Below the pieces are notes generated by a model. It was not told the DNA's origin and made no database searches. It saw nothing but the letters and a program-made list of their open reading frames with translations. A program made the translations under genes and the position numbers. Positions 49,579 to 59,820 of a stretch of 64,000 nucleotides of DNA are shown piece after piece. Source of the DNA: Halothiobacillus neapolitanus c2 (GTDB lineage: Bacteria; Pseudomonadota; Gammaproteobacteria; Halothiobacillales; Halothiobacillaceae); assembly GCF_000024765.1 (NCBI RefSeq), contig NC_013422.1, forward strand, positions 1,755,501 to 1,819,500, given 5' to 3'. Positions within the stretch are counted from its first letter, which is position 1. Every line of letters begins with the position of its first letter.

Positions 49579-50370
49579 ATGACCCAGAGCGCCATGCCTG
49601 ATGTGCAATCTTCATTCGATCCACGCAATATCGAGATCGACCGTGTGGGCATCAAGGCCATCAAGCATCCGCTCACCATCGTTGATGGCGATCATCGTCA
49701 GGCAACGATAGCCGAGTGCGAACTGACCGTCGCCCTGCCCGCCGATAAAAAGGGCACACACATGTCCCGCTTTGTCGCGCTGCTGAATGCCGAGCCGCTG
49801 GTTTTATCGCTGGCCACCCTGCCCGACTGGACGCGCCGCATGGCCGAATTGCTGCACGCGCAAACCGCCGATGTGCTATTTGCCATGCCCTTTTTCGTGG
49901 AAAAATCCGCCCCCGTCAGCGGCCAGAAAGCCCTGATGGACTACCAACTAAGCCTCAGCGCTCACCTTGACGACCAGGGTCAAATCGAAACCCAACTCGA
50001 ACTCGTTGTGCCCGTCACCAGTCTGTGCCCCTGCTCCAAAGAAATCTCCAGCTACGGCGCACACAACCAGCGCTCGCACGTGACTGTCACGGCCCGCGTC
50101 ACCGACGCGTCCCTCTCAATTGTCGATTTAATCGGCAAAATTGAAGATCAAGGCTCCTGTGCGCTTTGGGGCTTGCTTAAACGCCCAGATGAAAAATACA
50201 TCACCGAATACGCCTTTGATCACCCTAAATTCGTCGAAGACATGATCCGCGACGTGGCAGGCACCTTAGCCGATTACCCCGGCATTGACGGCTATCGCGT
50301 CACCGTCGAAAACTTCGAGTCGATTCACAACCATTCAGCCTGGGCTGTTATTGACCGGCTTGGCTCATAA
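49579..50370 (+). CDS. folE2: GTP cyclohydrolase FolE2
   Basis: This 263-residue protein has the type IB cyclohydrolase pattern: IDRVGIKAIKHPLTIVDGDH, VTSLCPCSKEISSYGAHNQR with the metal-binding cysteine, and VENFESIHNHSAWAVIDR. It converts GTP to dihydroneopterin triphosphate and can work without zinc. An AGGAA ribosome binding site precedes it. Together with queD it feeds queuosine or folate synthesis. Confidence 0.95.
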   Translation: MTQSAMPDVQSSFDPRNIEIDRVGIKAIKHPLTIVDGDHRQATIAECELTVALPADKKGTHMSRFVALLNAEPLVLSLATLPDWTRRMAELLHAQTADVLFAMPFFVEKSAPVSGQKALMDYQLSLSAHLDDQGQIETQLELVVPVTSLCPCSKEISSYGAHNQRSHVTVTARVTDASLSIVDLIGKIEDQGSCALWGLLKRPDEKYITEYAFDHPKFVEDMIRDVAGTLADYPGIDGYRVTVENFESIHNHSAWAVIDRLGS

Positions 50371-50414
50371 GCCAGATACGGCTCATATAACAGGGCATTA
50401 AAAGACCAGTAGGC

Positions 50415-50516
50415 ACCTCGAAAAACCCGTGATTCGTCGTTCCCGCGAAAGCGGGAACCCAGAAAAATCAAGGCGCTGGATTCCCGCCTACGCGGGAATG
50501 ACGGGTTTTTCGAGGT
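50415..50516. repeat. Inverted-repeat element (REP/MITE-like)
   Basis: Terminal inverted repeats ACCTCGAAAAACCCGT (50415-50430) and ACGGGTTTTTCGAGGT (50501-50516) are perfect over 16 bp. Inside are two further hairpins of the CCCGCGAAAGCGGG and CCCGCCTACGCGGG type. Such sequences are common dispersed repeats in proteobacteria. The small frames inside it are not genes. Confidence 0.8.
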
Positions 50517-50863
50517 ACCCCAGTATCAGCCATTTGTTAAGGGGTGGCATGTACGCACAGTACAAAAATATTCATCTCAAGCCATTGTTTTTTAATTCAA
50601 AAAAGGAATATCAAGAGTAAATCAAAGCGTGCGTGGCGCAAAGCTACGTGCCGCCATGTACAAGCCTCTCGCCTGTACAACAGATGCCCTCCTAAGCCGG
50701 CATTTACACGAAGAAATGCCCCTGAGCACGCCGAAATAAATCAATGTGCATCTTCGATCTTTTCACTTAGTATCGATACACATGCTCCAGTAACGGATTT
50801 ACAAAGGATCATTTCAGGCTTGAATTGCCCGCAAATTGTGAGATACCCAAGAGACGCTCAGGA
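50517..50863. other. Intergenic region before the first GGDEF/EAL gene
   Basis: About 350 bases of AT-richer sequence without a supported gene. I see no clear terminator or promoter. Confidence 0.4.
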
Positions 50864-53740
50864 ATGCCGCTCGAAACTCTTATTTTGATTTTCACCGCCG
50901 GATTGATGGCGTATGCGACCGTGCAGCATGCCACTTCCGCCTTGGAAAACCCGATAGATAAAGTGCAATTCATTTTTGCCGGCATCACGGCATTGATCAT
51001 CCCGTTTGCGTTTTTTCAAATTTTGATGATGCAGGCCACCACTGAATCGGATTTCATCTGGGCGCTCAAGGCCAATCTATCTGCTGGCCTGCTTATCGGG
51101 GCACTTCTCCCTTGGTTCGCCGCGATCTATACCCAACGGAAGACGCTATGGCACTGGGTCCTGAGCCTAGCGTCGCTTTCCTTGGCTATCGCCAATCTCT
51201 GGCAACCGTACAGCCTTCAATACAACCTGTTTTCAGGGATAAGCTCAAAGCAGATGCCCTGGGGAGAAACTTATACCGACGGTATCGGGACCAGTGGTTC
51301 TTTGAGTTATGTTGCAGCCACCGTCGTAGTGCTCATCTACATCTACTGTCTTTATGCATTTTGGCGCCACTATCGACACAAGTGCCGCTGGGTAGATTTG
51401 ATCTTGTTCTTGGCATTTACGCTCTCATTCATTGCCACGATCATCGGGATTTTGATTCGCTTGTCCATCTTGGACTGGATACTACCGGGTCCCGTCGGGT
51501 TTATCGGCATGGTCCTGGCTATGAGCATAGCCTTATCCATTAATAAGAATCATCGGCTCCAATCCTCGGAAAAGCGTTTTCGAACACTGATTGAACAGTC
51601 ATCGTTCGGGATTCAGTTGGTTTCAGTCCACGGGAACATAGAGCTCACTAACCCAGCATGGCAAAAAATGCGAGGGTTAATCGCCAACGACTTTGATCAA
51701 GGCCCCATCAGCAGAGACCATTATGTGCTCCGTCAAGGGCTGATGCCTTTTATCCACCGTGGTTTTGCCGGTGAGTCAGTCGATATCCCTCCGCTTCGAT
51801 GGGAAACCCCCGAGCCGAACGCCGAGTACCATTCAAATGCAACACGTTGGATTCAAACAAAGATCGGCCCGATCAGAGATGAGAACGGTTCGGTATCCCA
51901 TATCATTCTGGTGCATGAAGACGTCACCGAAGAGCAGCAGGTTGAAACGGCCATTCATAAAATCGCTGCGGGTGTCGCTTCGCCATCGGATCAGCAGTTC
52001 TTTCAGCAAATGGTTGTCAGTCTTGTTGAGTTATTTCATGTCGATGCCGCATTCATTGGTGCCTTGGATGAAACGGACCCACAAAAATTAACCACACTGG
52101 CCTTGTACTCTGGCGGAACGCTGCAGGAAAACCTTCGGAACTACCCCTTTGATGCGAAATTCAATTGTCTGAATCCTAATCAGCAACTCGCGGATGTTTC
52201 CGACGCGCCAGCGGTTTGCCCAGTTCCAGATCTTCTGGCACAAATCGGCATTCAACATTATCGATGCGCGATGTTATGCGACAACAAAAACGAACCGACC
52301 GGCCTGCTTGTTCTGTTGAATCGATCGCCTGCTAATCTCTCGAAAATAAATCCCGATATTCTGGCAATTTTTGTTGCACGTGCGGGGGCCGAAGTCCAAC
52401 AAATCAAGGCAGATCAACATATCCGCCAGCTAGCTTATGAAGACTACCTGACCGGTTTAAGCAACCGTGCCCTCTTTCACCAACGGCTGAGCCAGACCCT
52501 CGCCGAAGCCCGATCGTCCATGCATCTCGGGGCACTTTTACTTATCGATCTCGATCATTTCAAGACCATCAATGACGCCCTTGGGCACGATGTTGGCGAC
52601 GACGTACTCAAAGCCGTTGCCATCCGAACCAAAGAAGCAACGGATGAAAAAACGCTACTTGCGCGCTTTGGCGGGGATGAATTTGTCGCATTGATGTTGC
52701 TCGACACCACCGTGATCGATACGGCAGAGCAGCTGGCTAGTAAAACGGCAAAACATATTCTGGATGCACTCAAAGCGCCACTATCGGTAAATGGGCGCGA
52801 TTTTTCGGTGGGCGCCAGTATTGGAGTCGTTGTTTTTCCGCAAGAGAATGAAACCGAACTCGATATTCTGCGCCATGCCGATATGGCCTTATACAAGGCT
52901 AAAAAACACGGACGCAATAACGTTCAGTTGTTTAATCCAAGCCTGCAGATTGCAGCGACTACTCGACTCAAGCTGGAAGAAGGTTTGCGCGCTGCTGTTG
53001 GCAACAACGAATTAAGCCTTAACTACCAACCTCAAGTGAATATAGACGGTTGTTGTATCGGTGTCGAAGCGCTGTTGCGCTGGCATCACCCAGAACTGGG
53101 CGTCGTCTCGCCCGATGAGTTCATCCCCATTGCCGAAGAAACCGGCCTGATCCATCCCATCGGTCTATGGGTACTTGAGCAGGCGTGCAAAGATCTCAGT
53201 CGGTGGCACGAAAACGGCATTCCCTTCCAAGGTCACATGGCAGTGAATGTTAGCCCGTGGCAACTCATCAGCACGAACTTTGTAAATGAAATCAAACAGA
53301 TCGTGGAACAGTACCCGCTTGATCCCAAGCGCATCATGCTCGAAGTGACTGAATCCACTCTTTTGCACAATCGATATGAAAGCATCGCCAAACTCGAACA
53401 ACTGCGCCATCTGGGATTCAAAATATCACTGGATGATTTCGGCACAGGGTATTCGTCGCTTTCCTACCTCAAAGATATCCCCCTAGATCAGCTAAAAATT
53501 GATAAGTCATTCATTGATGAGTTGGAAAAAACAGATGATGAACAGCCACTTCTGGCAAGTATTTATGCCATTGGCATTCACATGCATCTGGCGATTATTG
53601 CCGAGGGTGTGGAAACACAAAACCAGTGTGAACGATTAATTTCCATGGGCGGTAAGGCGTTTCAGGGCTATCTGTTCAGCAAACCTCTGACAGAGTTAGA
53701 TTTAATCGCGTGGTTGAGGGGGACTCAACGTACCCGATAA
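50864..53740 (+). CDS. Membrane PAS-GAF-GGDEF-EAL protein
   Basis: Using the ATG at 50864 the product is about 958 residues. The N-terminal 230 residues hold seven hydrophobic segments, a membrane sensor. A PAS domain (about 250-375, FRTLIEQSSFGIQLVSVHGN), a GAF-like region, a GGDEF domain (ARFGGDEFVALML) and an EAL domain (CIGVEALLRWHHPELGVVSP, ITLEV-like IMLEVTESTLL, LDDFGTGYSSLSYL, IAEGVE) follow. Both cyclic-di-GMP motifs are canonical, so it may make or degrade the messenger. It converges with tatD, overlapping by 39 bp. Confidence 0.93.
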   Translation: MPLETLILIFTAGLMAYATVQHATSALENPIDKVQFIFAGITALIIPFAFFQILMMQATTESDFIWALKANLSAGLLIGALLPWFAAIYTQRKTLWHWVLSLASLSLAIANLWQPYSLQYNLFSGISSKQMPWGETYTDGIGTSGSLSYVAATVVVLIYIYCLYAFWRHYRHKCRWVDLILFLAFTLSFIATIIGILIRLSILDWILPGPVGFIGMVLAMSIALSINKNHRLQSSEKRFRTLIEQSSFGIQLVSVHGNIELTNPAWQKMRGLIANDFDQGPISRDHYVLRQGLMPFIHRGFAGESVDIPPLRWETPEPNAEYHSNATRWIQTKIGPIRDENGSVSHIILVHEDVTEEQQVETAIHKIAAGVASPSDQQFFQQMVVSLVELFHVDAAFIGALDETDPQKLTTLALYSGGTLQENLRNYPFDAKFNCLNPNQQLADVSDAPAVCPVPDLLAQIGIQHYRCAMLCDNKNEPTGLLVLLNRSPANLSKINPDILAIFVARAGAEVQQIKADQHIRQLAYEDYLTGLSNRALFHQRLSQTLAEARSSMHLGALLLIDLDHFKTINDALGHDVGDDVLKAVAIRTKEATDEKTLLARFGGDEFVALMLLDTTVIDTAEQLASKTAKHILDALKAPLSVNGRDFSVGASIGVVVFPQENETELDILRHADMALYKAKKHGRNNVQLFNPSLQIAATTRLKLEEGLRAAVGNNELSLNYQPQVNIDGCCIGVEALLRWHHPELGVVSPDEFIPIAEETGLIHPIGLWVLEQACKDLSRWHENGIPFQGHMAVNVSPWQLISTNFVNEIKQIVEQYPLDPKRIMLEVTESTLLHNRYESIAKLEQLRHLGFKISLDDFGTGYSSLSYLKDIPLDQLKIDKSFIDELEKTDDEQPLLASIYAIGIHMHLAIIAEGVETQNQCERLISMGGKAFQGYLFSKPLTELDLIAWLRGTQRTR

Positions 53741-54520
53741 CAGACGGTTGCCAAACACAGTCTTCGCATTGGCATCCAATTGTTCTGCGAGCGTAGGTAC
53801 GTCCATTGCGAACAGTTCTGCGAGCACATCGAGCTGTTCGACGATAAAGGCGGGTTCATTCAGTTCGCCTTGATGCGTATGTCCGGGCTGGTTTGGCGCA
53901 TCTGATTCGAGCAACAATGCCTCGACGGGCAGTGCGCTTAACATGGCCCGCACACGCGTGGCGCGCGGATGGGTGATGGCCGTGCCGACCCCGAGATAGA
54001 ACCCCTGTTCAATCAACTGATGGGCCTGCTGTAATGAGCCGGTAAAGCCGTGCACGACTCCTCGAAGCGCGGGATGGCGGCGAATGACCGCCAGCAATTG
54101 ATCGGCTGATTTGCGCTCGTGCAAAATCACGGGCAATTGCTGCTGCAAAGCAATGTTGATCTGCCCGATAAACAACTCATGTTGGCGCGTCGCATCGGGC
54201 ATCTTGGGCGCAAAATCCAACCCGATCTCGCCGATGGCCAGCACCCGGTCGCCTTCCTGTTCAATCCAGCTCGCTAAAGCCTTCAACGCGGTGCTCGATT
54301 CGACCCGATCAGCCCACCAAGGATGCACGCCATACGCCAGACCAACCGGCACCCCAAGGTTCTCGGCCTTCTGCGCTACTTCGCTTTGCTCTTTCCATTG
54401 ATCAGGAGCGACACCCACGGATATCACGCCATCGACACCTGCCTGCCGCATTCGTGCCACCACGTCGGGCAATGGCAGACGCGCAACCAGATCGTCAAGG
54501 TGACAATGTGTATCGAACAT
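53702..54520 (-). CDS. tatD: TatD-family metal-dependent deoxyribonuclease
   Basis: The start MFDTHCHLDDLVARL at 54520 is chosen; upstream codons look unrelated. The 272-residue protein has the family metal ligands HCHLDD, GEIGLDFA, ILHERKS, VVHGFTGS and LLLESDAPN. TatD proteins are 3'-5' nucleases involved in DNA repair and quality control. Confidence 0.94.
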   Translation of the reverse strand: MFDTHCHLDDLVARLPLPDVVARMRQAGVDGVISVGVAPDQWKEQSEVAQKAENLGVPVGLAYGVHPWWADRVESSTALKALASWIEQEGDRVLAIGEIGLDFAPKMPDATRQHELFIGQINIALQQQLPVILHERKSADQLLAVIRRHPALRGVVHGFTGSLQQAHQLIEQGFYLGVGTAITHPRATRVRAMLSALPVEALLLESDAPNQPGHTHQGELNEPAFIVEQLDVLAELFAMDVPTLAEQLDANAKTVFGNRLLSGTLSPPQPRD

Positions 54521-54654
54521 TACATACCAGCCCTGATATCGATTGAAGCCTTCACACCGGCGCTCTCCAAACATTCGGCTCAATAAATCGAGTATTCTGC
54601 CGATGACATGGGAGAACCTTGTGATCCGTGAGCACTTGAAATGAGAGCACTGTT

Positions 54655-55473
54655 TTGAATCCAGCAACCCTGTTAGGCATTTTTGGCGGATTTGGCATTG
54701 TCATCGGTGCTATTTTCCTGTCATCGAACCATGTGTCTGATTTTTTCAGCCCCACAAGCCTTTTTCTTGTGCTGGGCGGTACGATTGCGGCCACGCTGAT
54801 CAGCTACCCGCTGCATGAAGTGTTGCGGGTTTTTCGTGTTTTTACGATTGTACTGCGCAACGAGCGGTTGTATACCGAGCGCGATATTGCCGAATTGGTT
54901 GATGTCGCCAAACTCAAGTTTCAGGGGCAGATCAACCGCGCGGATGAGAAGCTCACCAAAATCAACAATCCCTTTTTGAGAACCGGGATGCAGATGGTGC
55001 TCGACGGCGCATCGAATGAAGACATCATGACACTGCTGCAATGGCGAATCGGCCGGATGCGCGCCCGTGAACGCGCCGAAGCGCAGATTTTCCGCACCAT
55101 GGCCGCCTTCGCCCCCGCGTTCGGCATGCTGGGTACGCTCCTTGGGCTGATTAATATGCTCCATGCCATGGACGCCGCACACTTCGCGGACATCGGTGTG
55201 AACATGGCATTGGCATTGATCACGACGCTCTACGGCATTCTGCTGTCTAACATGATTTTCAAGCCCATCGCGCTCAAACTCGAACGCCGAACCGAGCAGC
55301 GGGTGATGGTGATGAACATGATGGTCGAAGGCGTGATGCTGATGCAACAACAGCGCTCTCCGGCTTTCATCCGCGAAACGCTGCAATCGTTCCTCGCCCA
55401 AAGCGAAGATGAACTGCGCGAGGGAGCCAGCCAGCCCGGCAAGCGTTCGGGTTCGGTGCGCGGCACACGTTAG
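54655..55473 (+). CDS. motA: MotA/PomA flagellar motor stator protein
   Basis: This 272-residue protein starts at TTG 54655. It has the MotA layout: two N-terminal helices (LLGIFGGFGIVIGAIFL, SLFLVLGGTIAATLISY), a cytoplasmic loop with charged RTGMQMVLDG and RARERAEAQIFR, and two C-terminal helices (FGMLGTLLGLINMLHAM, NMALALITTLYGILLSNMIF). It pairs with the MotB-like protein encoded 12 bp downstream. Confidence 0.93.
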   Translation: MNPATLLGIFGGFGIVIGAIFLSSNHVSDFFSPTSLFLVLGGTIAATLISYPLHEVLRVFRVFTIVLRNERLYTERDIAELVDVAKLKFQGQINRADEKLTKINNPFLRTGMQMVLDGASNEDIMTLLQWRIGRMRARERAEAQIFRTMAAFAPAFGMLGTLLGLINMLHAMDAAHFADIGVNMALALITTLYGILLSNMIFKPIALKLERRTEQRVMVMNMMVEGVMLMQQQRSPAFIRETLQSFLAQSEDELREGASQPGKRSGSVRGTR

Positions 55474-55484
55474 GCGCAACAGCC

Positions 55485-56456
55485 ATGAGTACCCAGCAGC
55501 CACCGCCTAATCACGCTTTGAACGATCAAGTCACTCAGAGCATCCAGTCGGAAATCGAACTCGCCGAAAAAACAGGCGCATTTTCTCGGCCATGGCACGA
55601 AGGCTGGGAAGAAGATGCCCATCTGATCGAAGATGACCAGTCGTTCTGGTTGCTTACGATGGTCGATTTAATGACGTTGCTGCTCACGATGTTCGTCCTG
55701 CTCGCCGCCTACGCGTATCAGAGCAAGGACAATACCGTCACCATGGTTGCTAGCAGCGGCAGCACGCAACAGGCGCAAAAAGTAGATAAAACCCCCACGC
55801 CCCAGACCGGCCCGATGCCAACCACACAAACCTCGCCGGGAGAAACGCCGACTCAGGGTAATATTCCACAGGCCGGCAACGCCCTGATCGGCAAAGCGGG
55901 CGAAACGGTCCTTGACCACGCGAAACCATCCGCCCAAAGCTCTTCTGCCAACGACAAAGCATCGCAAGATCAGGCCCGCGCTCTGTTTGCCGGCTTAGGC
56001 AAAGACGTCGATGTTTCTGTGGTCAAAGGGCGCATTAATCTTCGCGTTAAAGACAATATCCTCTTTTCTTCGGGGAATTCGGCGCTCTCGGCTGCCGGCA
56101 TGCAATTGCTCAAACGTTTGGCCGACCGCCTTAAGGCAGGCGATTATCCCATCGCCGTTCAGGGGCACACAGACAACGTGCCAATCCACACCTTGCAATT
56201 CCCCTCGAATTGGGAACTATCTGCGGCGCGTGCGGCGGCTGTTGTGCAGGAGTTGATCGCCAGCGGTGTTCAGCCGAATCGGCTTTCGGCCATTGGCTTT
56301 GCCGACACGCACCCGATAACCTCGAATGACACGGCCAGCGGCCGGGCAGAAAATCGTCGGGTGGATCTGGAATTACAACTGCCCGCCAGTATGCTGTCCA
56401 AAGTCATTGCGGGAACCAACCCCGCATCCCCAACCCAGCCTGCAAGCCAGCCATAA
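55485..56456 (+). CDS. motB: MotB/PomB flagellar motor stator protein
   Basis: This 323-residue protein has one membrane helix with the ion-binding aspartate (WLLTMVDLMTLLLTMFVLLA), a proline- and threonine-rich linker and a C-terminal OmpA-like peptidoglycan-binding domain (AVQGHTDNVPIHT, NWELSAARAAAVVQELIASG). The N-terminus is longer than usual. It anchors the stator. Confidence 0.93.
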   Translation: MSTQQPPPNHALNDQVTQSIQSEIELAEKTGAFSRPWHEGWEEDAHLIEDDQSFWLLTMVDLMTLLLTMFVLLAAYAYQSKDNTVTMVASSGSTQQAQKVDKTPTPQTGPMPTTQTSPGETPTQGNIPQAGNALIGKAGETVLDHAKPSAQSSSANDKASQDQARALFAGLGKDVDVSVVKGRINLRVKDNILFSSGNSALSAAGMQLLKRLADRLKAGDYPIAVQGHTDNVPIHTLQFPSNWELSAARAAAVVQELIASGVQPNRLSAIGFADTHPITSNDTASGRAENRRVDLELQLPASMLSKVIAGTNPASPTQPASQP

Positions 56457-56476
56457 AAGCCAGCAAGGAAAAACCC

Positions 56477-56956
56477 ATGATGCAGCAGACCGATCAGCCC
56501 CTCGCCGGCAGTACTACCAATGAGGCTGCCTGGAAGCTCCATCCGCAATTGCTGGCCGATTCCATACCGGTCACAGAACTGCCCATCTGCGCTGTCCGCC
56601 TGCTCGACGATGCCCGCTTCCCCTGGATTCTGCTGATACCGCGCATCGCCGGGCTCACACAATGGCTGGACATGCCACTGGAAATCGCTCATCAGGTGCT
56701 GGATGAAGTGAATGAAGCCCAACAGATATTGCAGCAGATATTTACCCCCATTCGCATCAACGTCGCCGCAATCGGCAACCGGGTTGATCAGTTACACATT
56801 CACTGCGTTGCCCGTTTCAGCAACGATGCTGCTTGGCCGGATGTCGTCTGGGGGCATGGCACACGCCAACCGTATAACCCGCTTGATCGACTGACTCGGG
56901 CGAACGCAATCGCCGCTGGACTCGCAACGCACTCTCAGCGACACTCTAGCAACTGA
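56477..56956 (+). CDS. HIT-family protein
   Basis: This 159-residue protein has AAGGAAAA upstream of the ATG at 56477. It contains NRVDQLHIHCVAR with the HxHxx core, and the N-terminal FPWILLIPRIAGLTQWLDM, typical of HIT domain nucleotide hydrolases. The usual third histidine is not present, as in several family members. Confidence 0.85.
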   Translation: MMQQTDQPLAGSTTNEAAWKLHPQLLADSIPVTELPICAVRLLDDARFPWILLIPRIAGLTQWLDMPLEIAHQVLDEVNEAQQILQQIFTPIRINVAAIGNRVDQLHIHCVARFSNDAAWPDVVWGHGTRQPYNPLDRLTRANAIAAGLATHSQRHSSN

Positions 56957-57129
56957 AGGAATGCCTGAATAAACTGCGCGCATCAAACAAATCAAAATCC
57001 ATGATTCAGATTGGCGCCATTTCCCCGACAACTGAGCGTTAAGAGGAAATAACGGCACAAGCCTGCGCTGCAGTACATCCAGACTTTTCAGAGATTTCTT
57101 GGTCGTAAAACCCATAAGGACAACCGGTT

Positions 57130-59736
57130 ATGCGCATCGTGCCTTTATCGCTCCAATTCCTGATGTTCCTCGGCCTCCAGGTCGCCTTGAGCCTCGGTTT
57201 GGTTTTCTATCTCAACACACTGGCCACTAATAACTTCCAGACCTTCCAGCGTGCGAGTTCGGGATTTGTTGAGTCCAGCAAAACCATCGAAACTCTACGG
57301 AAATCATTTGCCGCCACCAGCGCAGAGATCGAGCAGATCACCAGCCAGTTTTCGGCGGGGCAGCGCGTCGATGTTCGCGATCAGGTACTTGCACTTCAGC
57401 AGGTTGCGGCGGCTATCCGCACCGATACCGCGTTGGCCAGTCTGCGTGAAGCGGCGGGCACACAGGTCATGGCGCTTTCAAAAAGTATCGATCAGCAGGC
57501 ACAAGCATTGATCAATGCCGCCTCGGCAACGGCATCTGCCACACCCGCCGAAGTCAAAGACATACAAAGTCAGCTACGCCAGGAACGCAGTCGAATCATG
57601 GTGGACGATTTCGGTGCGTTGATCAGCGCCGCGAATCAGAATCTGGAAGACACCATGGCCCTGTTGCGCGGTGCGACCGAATCGCTGAGCAGCCAGTACC
57701 AGACCCTGTTGATCCTGTTTATCGTGTTGCAGATCGCGCTCATGATGACGGCGCTGTGGTACTTCAATTATCAGATCAAGCAGTTGGCCGACATTACGGA
57801 TCGACTGATCGATGGCGAGGCCACCGCAGCCTTACCCCAACAGAAACGTCACGATCAGATCGGTCGTCTGGCCCGAGCCGTTCAGCATTTTAGAACCACG
57901 CTGATCACTCTTTCCGATTCACGCGAGCAACTCAAAGCCATCCTGAAAAAGCACGACCAGGAAACTTTGAGCCGCCGCAGGGCAGAAAAGCAGCTCACAC
58001 TGGCAGCTTCGGTGTTCGAGAACGTACAGGAAGCCGTTCTGCTGACCGATATTTCAGGACACGTCACCCGAGCAAACCCGGTGGCCCTTGAAATGCTGCA
58101 CAGCACAGAAAAACAATTGGCAAGCAAACCACTGCTTGAATTCCTGCTAAATCATGACGCAACCGTAGTTGAGCCGCTTTGGCGACAGGTTCTGGATCAA
58201 GGATATTGGTCTGGTGAGGTGGAATTCACGCCAGAAAAATCCTCGACCATCACGGCGTTAATATCGATCAAGCTCATGGGTGAGGCACGTGAAGGCCGAG
58301 GCCATGTGATTTTCGTACTCAACGACCACACAGAAATTCGGGCACGTGAAGCAAAAATGCGTTTCCTCGCCGAGCAAGACACCGTAACCGGGCTATACAA
58401 CCGTCACTACTTCATTACGCAGGGCGAGAAACGGATTGCGCAGCATCCGAACTCATCGTTCAGCATTATTTTGATCGGTATCGATAATTTCCGCTCCATC
58501 AATGATGCGTTGGGTCACCACGATGGCGATCAGGTCCTTGTCGAGATCGGGCGGGCCCTTGCAGCCCTGTTGCCCGCAAGTGCGGTACTGGCGCGTGTCG
58601 ATGGTGATGAATTTGCCTTCTACTGGACGCCCAAGGATGAACAAAACCACGAAGAAGAACTCCGCGCATTCGCCGAACATGCGCTTGCTTCGGCTCGACA
58701 GCCGCTTCACGTCAACAGCTATCAGATCACGTTGAAACTCAGTGCTGGGACGAGCACCTATCCCAACGATGGCGACAACATCGAGGATCTGATCAAAACA
58801 AACGATATCGCCCTGTCGATGGCCAAATCAGAGGGCGGCGATCGTCTTTATATGCACGGCGCGCAGGCTCAAAATCTTGCGCGGCGACGGTTCATGCTGC
58901 AACAGGCTTTGGATAAGGCCCTGGGCAAACGCGAGTTGCGCCTGAGCTATCAGCCTCAGGTTTCCCTGGCGAATGGTCAAATTAACGGATTTGAGGTTCT
59001 GATGCGATGGCGTCATGGCGGCGAATGGGTTTCGCCTGAGGAATTCATTCCACTCGCCGAGGAAACCGACACCATTGTGCGTATCACCGAATGGGCCTTC
59101 ACCGAAGCCTGTAATCGCATCCGCGAGTGGCAACGGCAAACAGAAGAAACATTCAATCTGTCACTGAATCTGCCGCCACGACTACTGTTGACCGATAAAA
59201 TCGACGAGCGGTTGGTGAATATCGCCAAAAAGGCGGGTCTGCCTCTTTCATCGATCACACTTGAGATTACCGAAAGTAGCTTCGGCAACGATCCGAGTCT
59301 GATGTCAGACCAATTGCATCGTTTGGCGATGCAAGGCTTCACCATTGCCATCGATGATTTCGGTACCGGTTATTCTTCGCTGGCCTATCTGAGCACGCTA
59401 CCCATTTCCAAGATCAAGATCGACAAGAAGTTTGTTGACTTGATCAGCGAAGATGCAGAGTCGTGCAAACTCCTCAAGTCCATTTTCGCGATGGCAGAAT
59501 CACTGGAACTGGATATCGTGGTCGAAGGGGTTGAGACCGCCGACCAATTGGTTCTGCTCAAGAAATTCGATGTGCGTGTGGACATTCAAGGCTTTGTATT
59601 CGAACCGGCGCAAAACGAGGACTTCTGGGAAGGTCTATTCCTGGAAGGCAAGACCCACGTCTATGAAGTTCCCGAATTGCGATCGCCCAAGCCGAAGACC
59701 GCCGCAGAGAGCAACAATCCGCTTACATTCAATTAG
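57130..59736 (+). CDS. Membrane HAMP-PAS-GGDEF-EAL protein with altered GGDEF
   Basis: This 868-residue protein has AAGGA upstream. Two membrane helices (about 8-28 and 192-215) bracket a periplasmic helical sensor domain. HAMP, PAS (about 290-400), GGDEF and EAL domains follow. The GGDEF signature reads RVDGDEFAF, and the EAL one GFEVLMRWRH. The phosphodiesterase motifs (ITLEITESSFG, IDDFGTGYSSLAYL, IVVEGVETA) look intact, so it is more likely a phosphodiesterase than a cyclase. Confidence 0.92.
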   Translation: MRIVPLSLQFLMFLGLQVALSLGLVFYLNTLATNNFQTFQRASSGFVESSKTIETLRKSFAATSAEIEQITSQFSAGQRVDVRDQVLALQQVAAAIRTDTALASLREAAGTQVMALSKSIDQQAQALINAASATASATPAEVKDIQSQLRQERSRIMVDDFGALISAANQNLEDTMALLRGATESLSSQYQTLLILFIVLQIALMMTALWYFNYQIKQLADITDRLIDGEATAALPQQKRHDQIGRLARAVQHFRTTLITLSDSREQLKAILKKHDQETLSRRRAEKQLTLAASVFENVQEAVLLTDISGHVTRANPVALEMLHSTEKQLASKPLLEFLLNHDATVVEPLWRQVLDQGYWSGEVEFTPEKSSTITALISIKLMGEAREGRGHVIFVLNDHTEIRAREAKMRFLAEQDTVTGLYNRHYFITQGEKRIAQHPNSSFSIILIGIDNFRSINDALGHHDGDQVLVEIGRALAALLPASAVLARVDGDEFAFYWTPKDEQNHEEELRAFAEHALASARQPLHVNSYQITLKLSAGTSTYPNDGDNIEDLIKTNDIALSMAKSEGGDRLYMHGAQAQNLARRRFMLQQALDKALGKRELRLSYQPQVSLANGQINGFEVLMRWRHGGEWVSPEEFIPLAEETDTIVRITEWAFTEACNRIREWQRQTEETFNLSLNLPPRLLLTDKIDERLVNIAKKAGLPLSSITLEITESSFGNDPSLMSDQLHRLAMQGFTIAIDDFGTGYSSLAYLSTLPISKIKIDKKFVDLISEDAESCKLLKSIFAMAESLELDIVVEGVETADQLVLLKKFDVRVDIQGFVFEPAQNEDFWEGLFLEGKTHVYEVPELRSPKPKTAAESNNPLTFN

Positions 59737-59791
59737 ACCGAATTGGTCACTGGGCAAACTACCAGCCCCGGATTGGACTTATCCCCTTCCC

Positions 59792-59820
59792 CACTAGAGC
59801 CTGTCAAACAGGCCCTAGTG
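59792..59820. terminator. Hairpin between the convergent GGDEF/EAL and polA genes
   Basis: CACTAGAGCCTG and CAGGCCCTAGTG pair over 12 bp with one G-U type mismatch around TCAAA. It overlaps the polA stop codon. There is no T-run, so it may be a weak bidirectional terminator. Confidence 0.45.

Noticed and set aside
50429-50620. A small gene reading RRSRESGNPEKSRRWIPAYA
   Set aside because: It is formed by the inverted-repeat element at 50415-50516, a typical false frame of such repeats.
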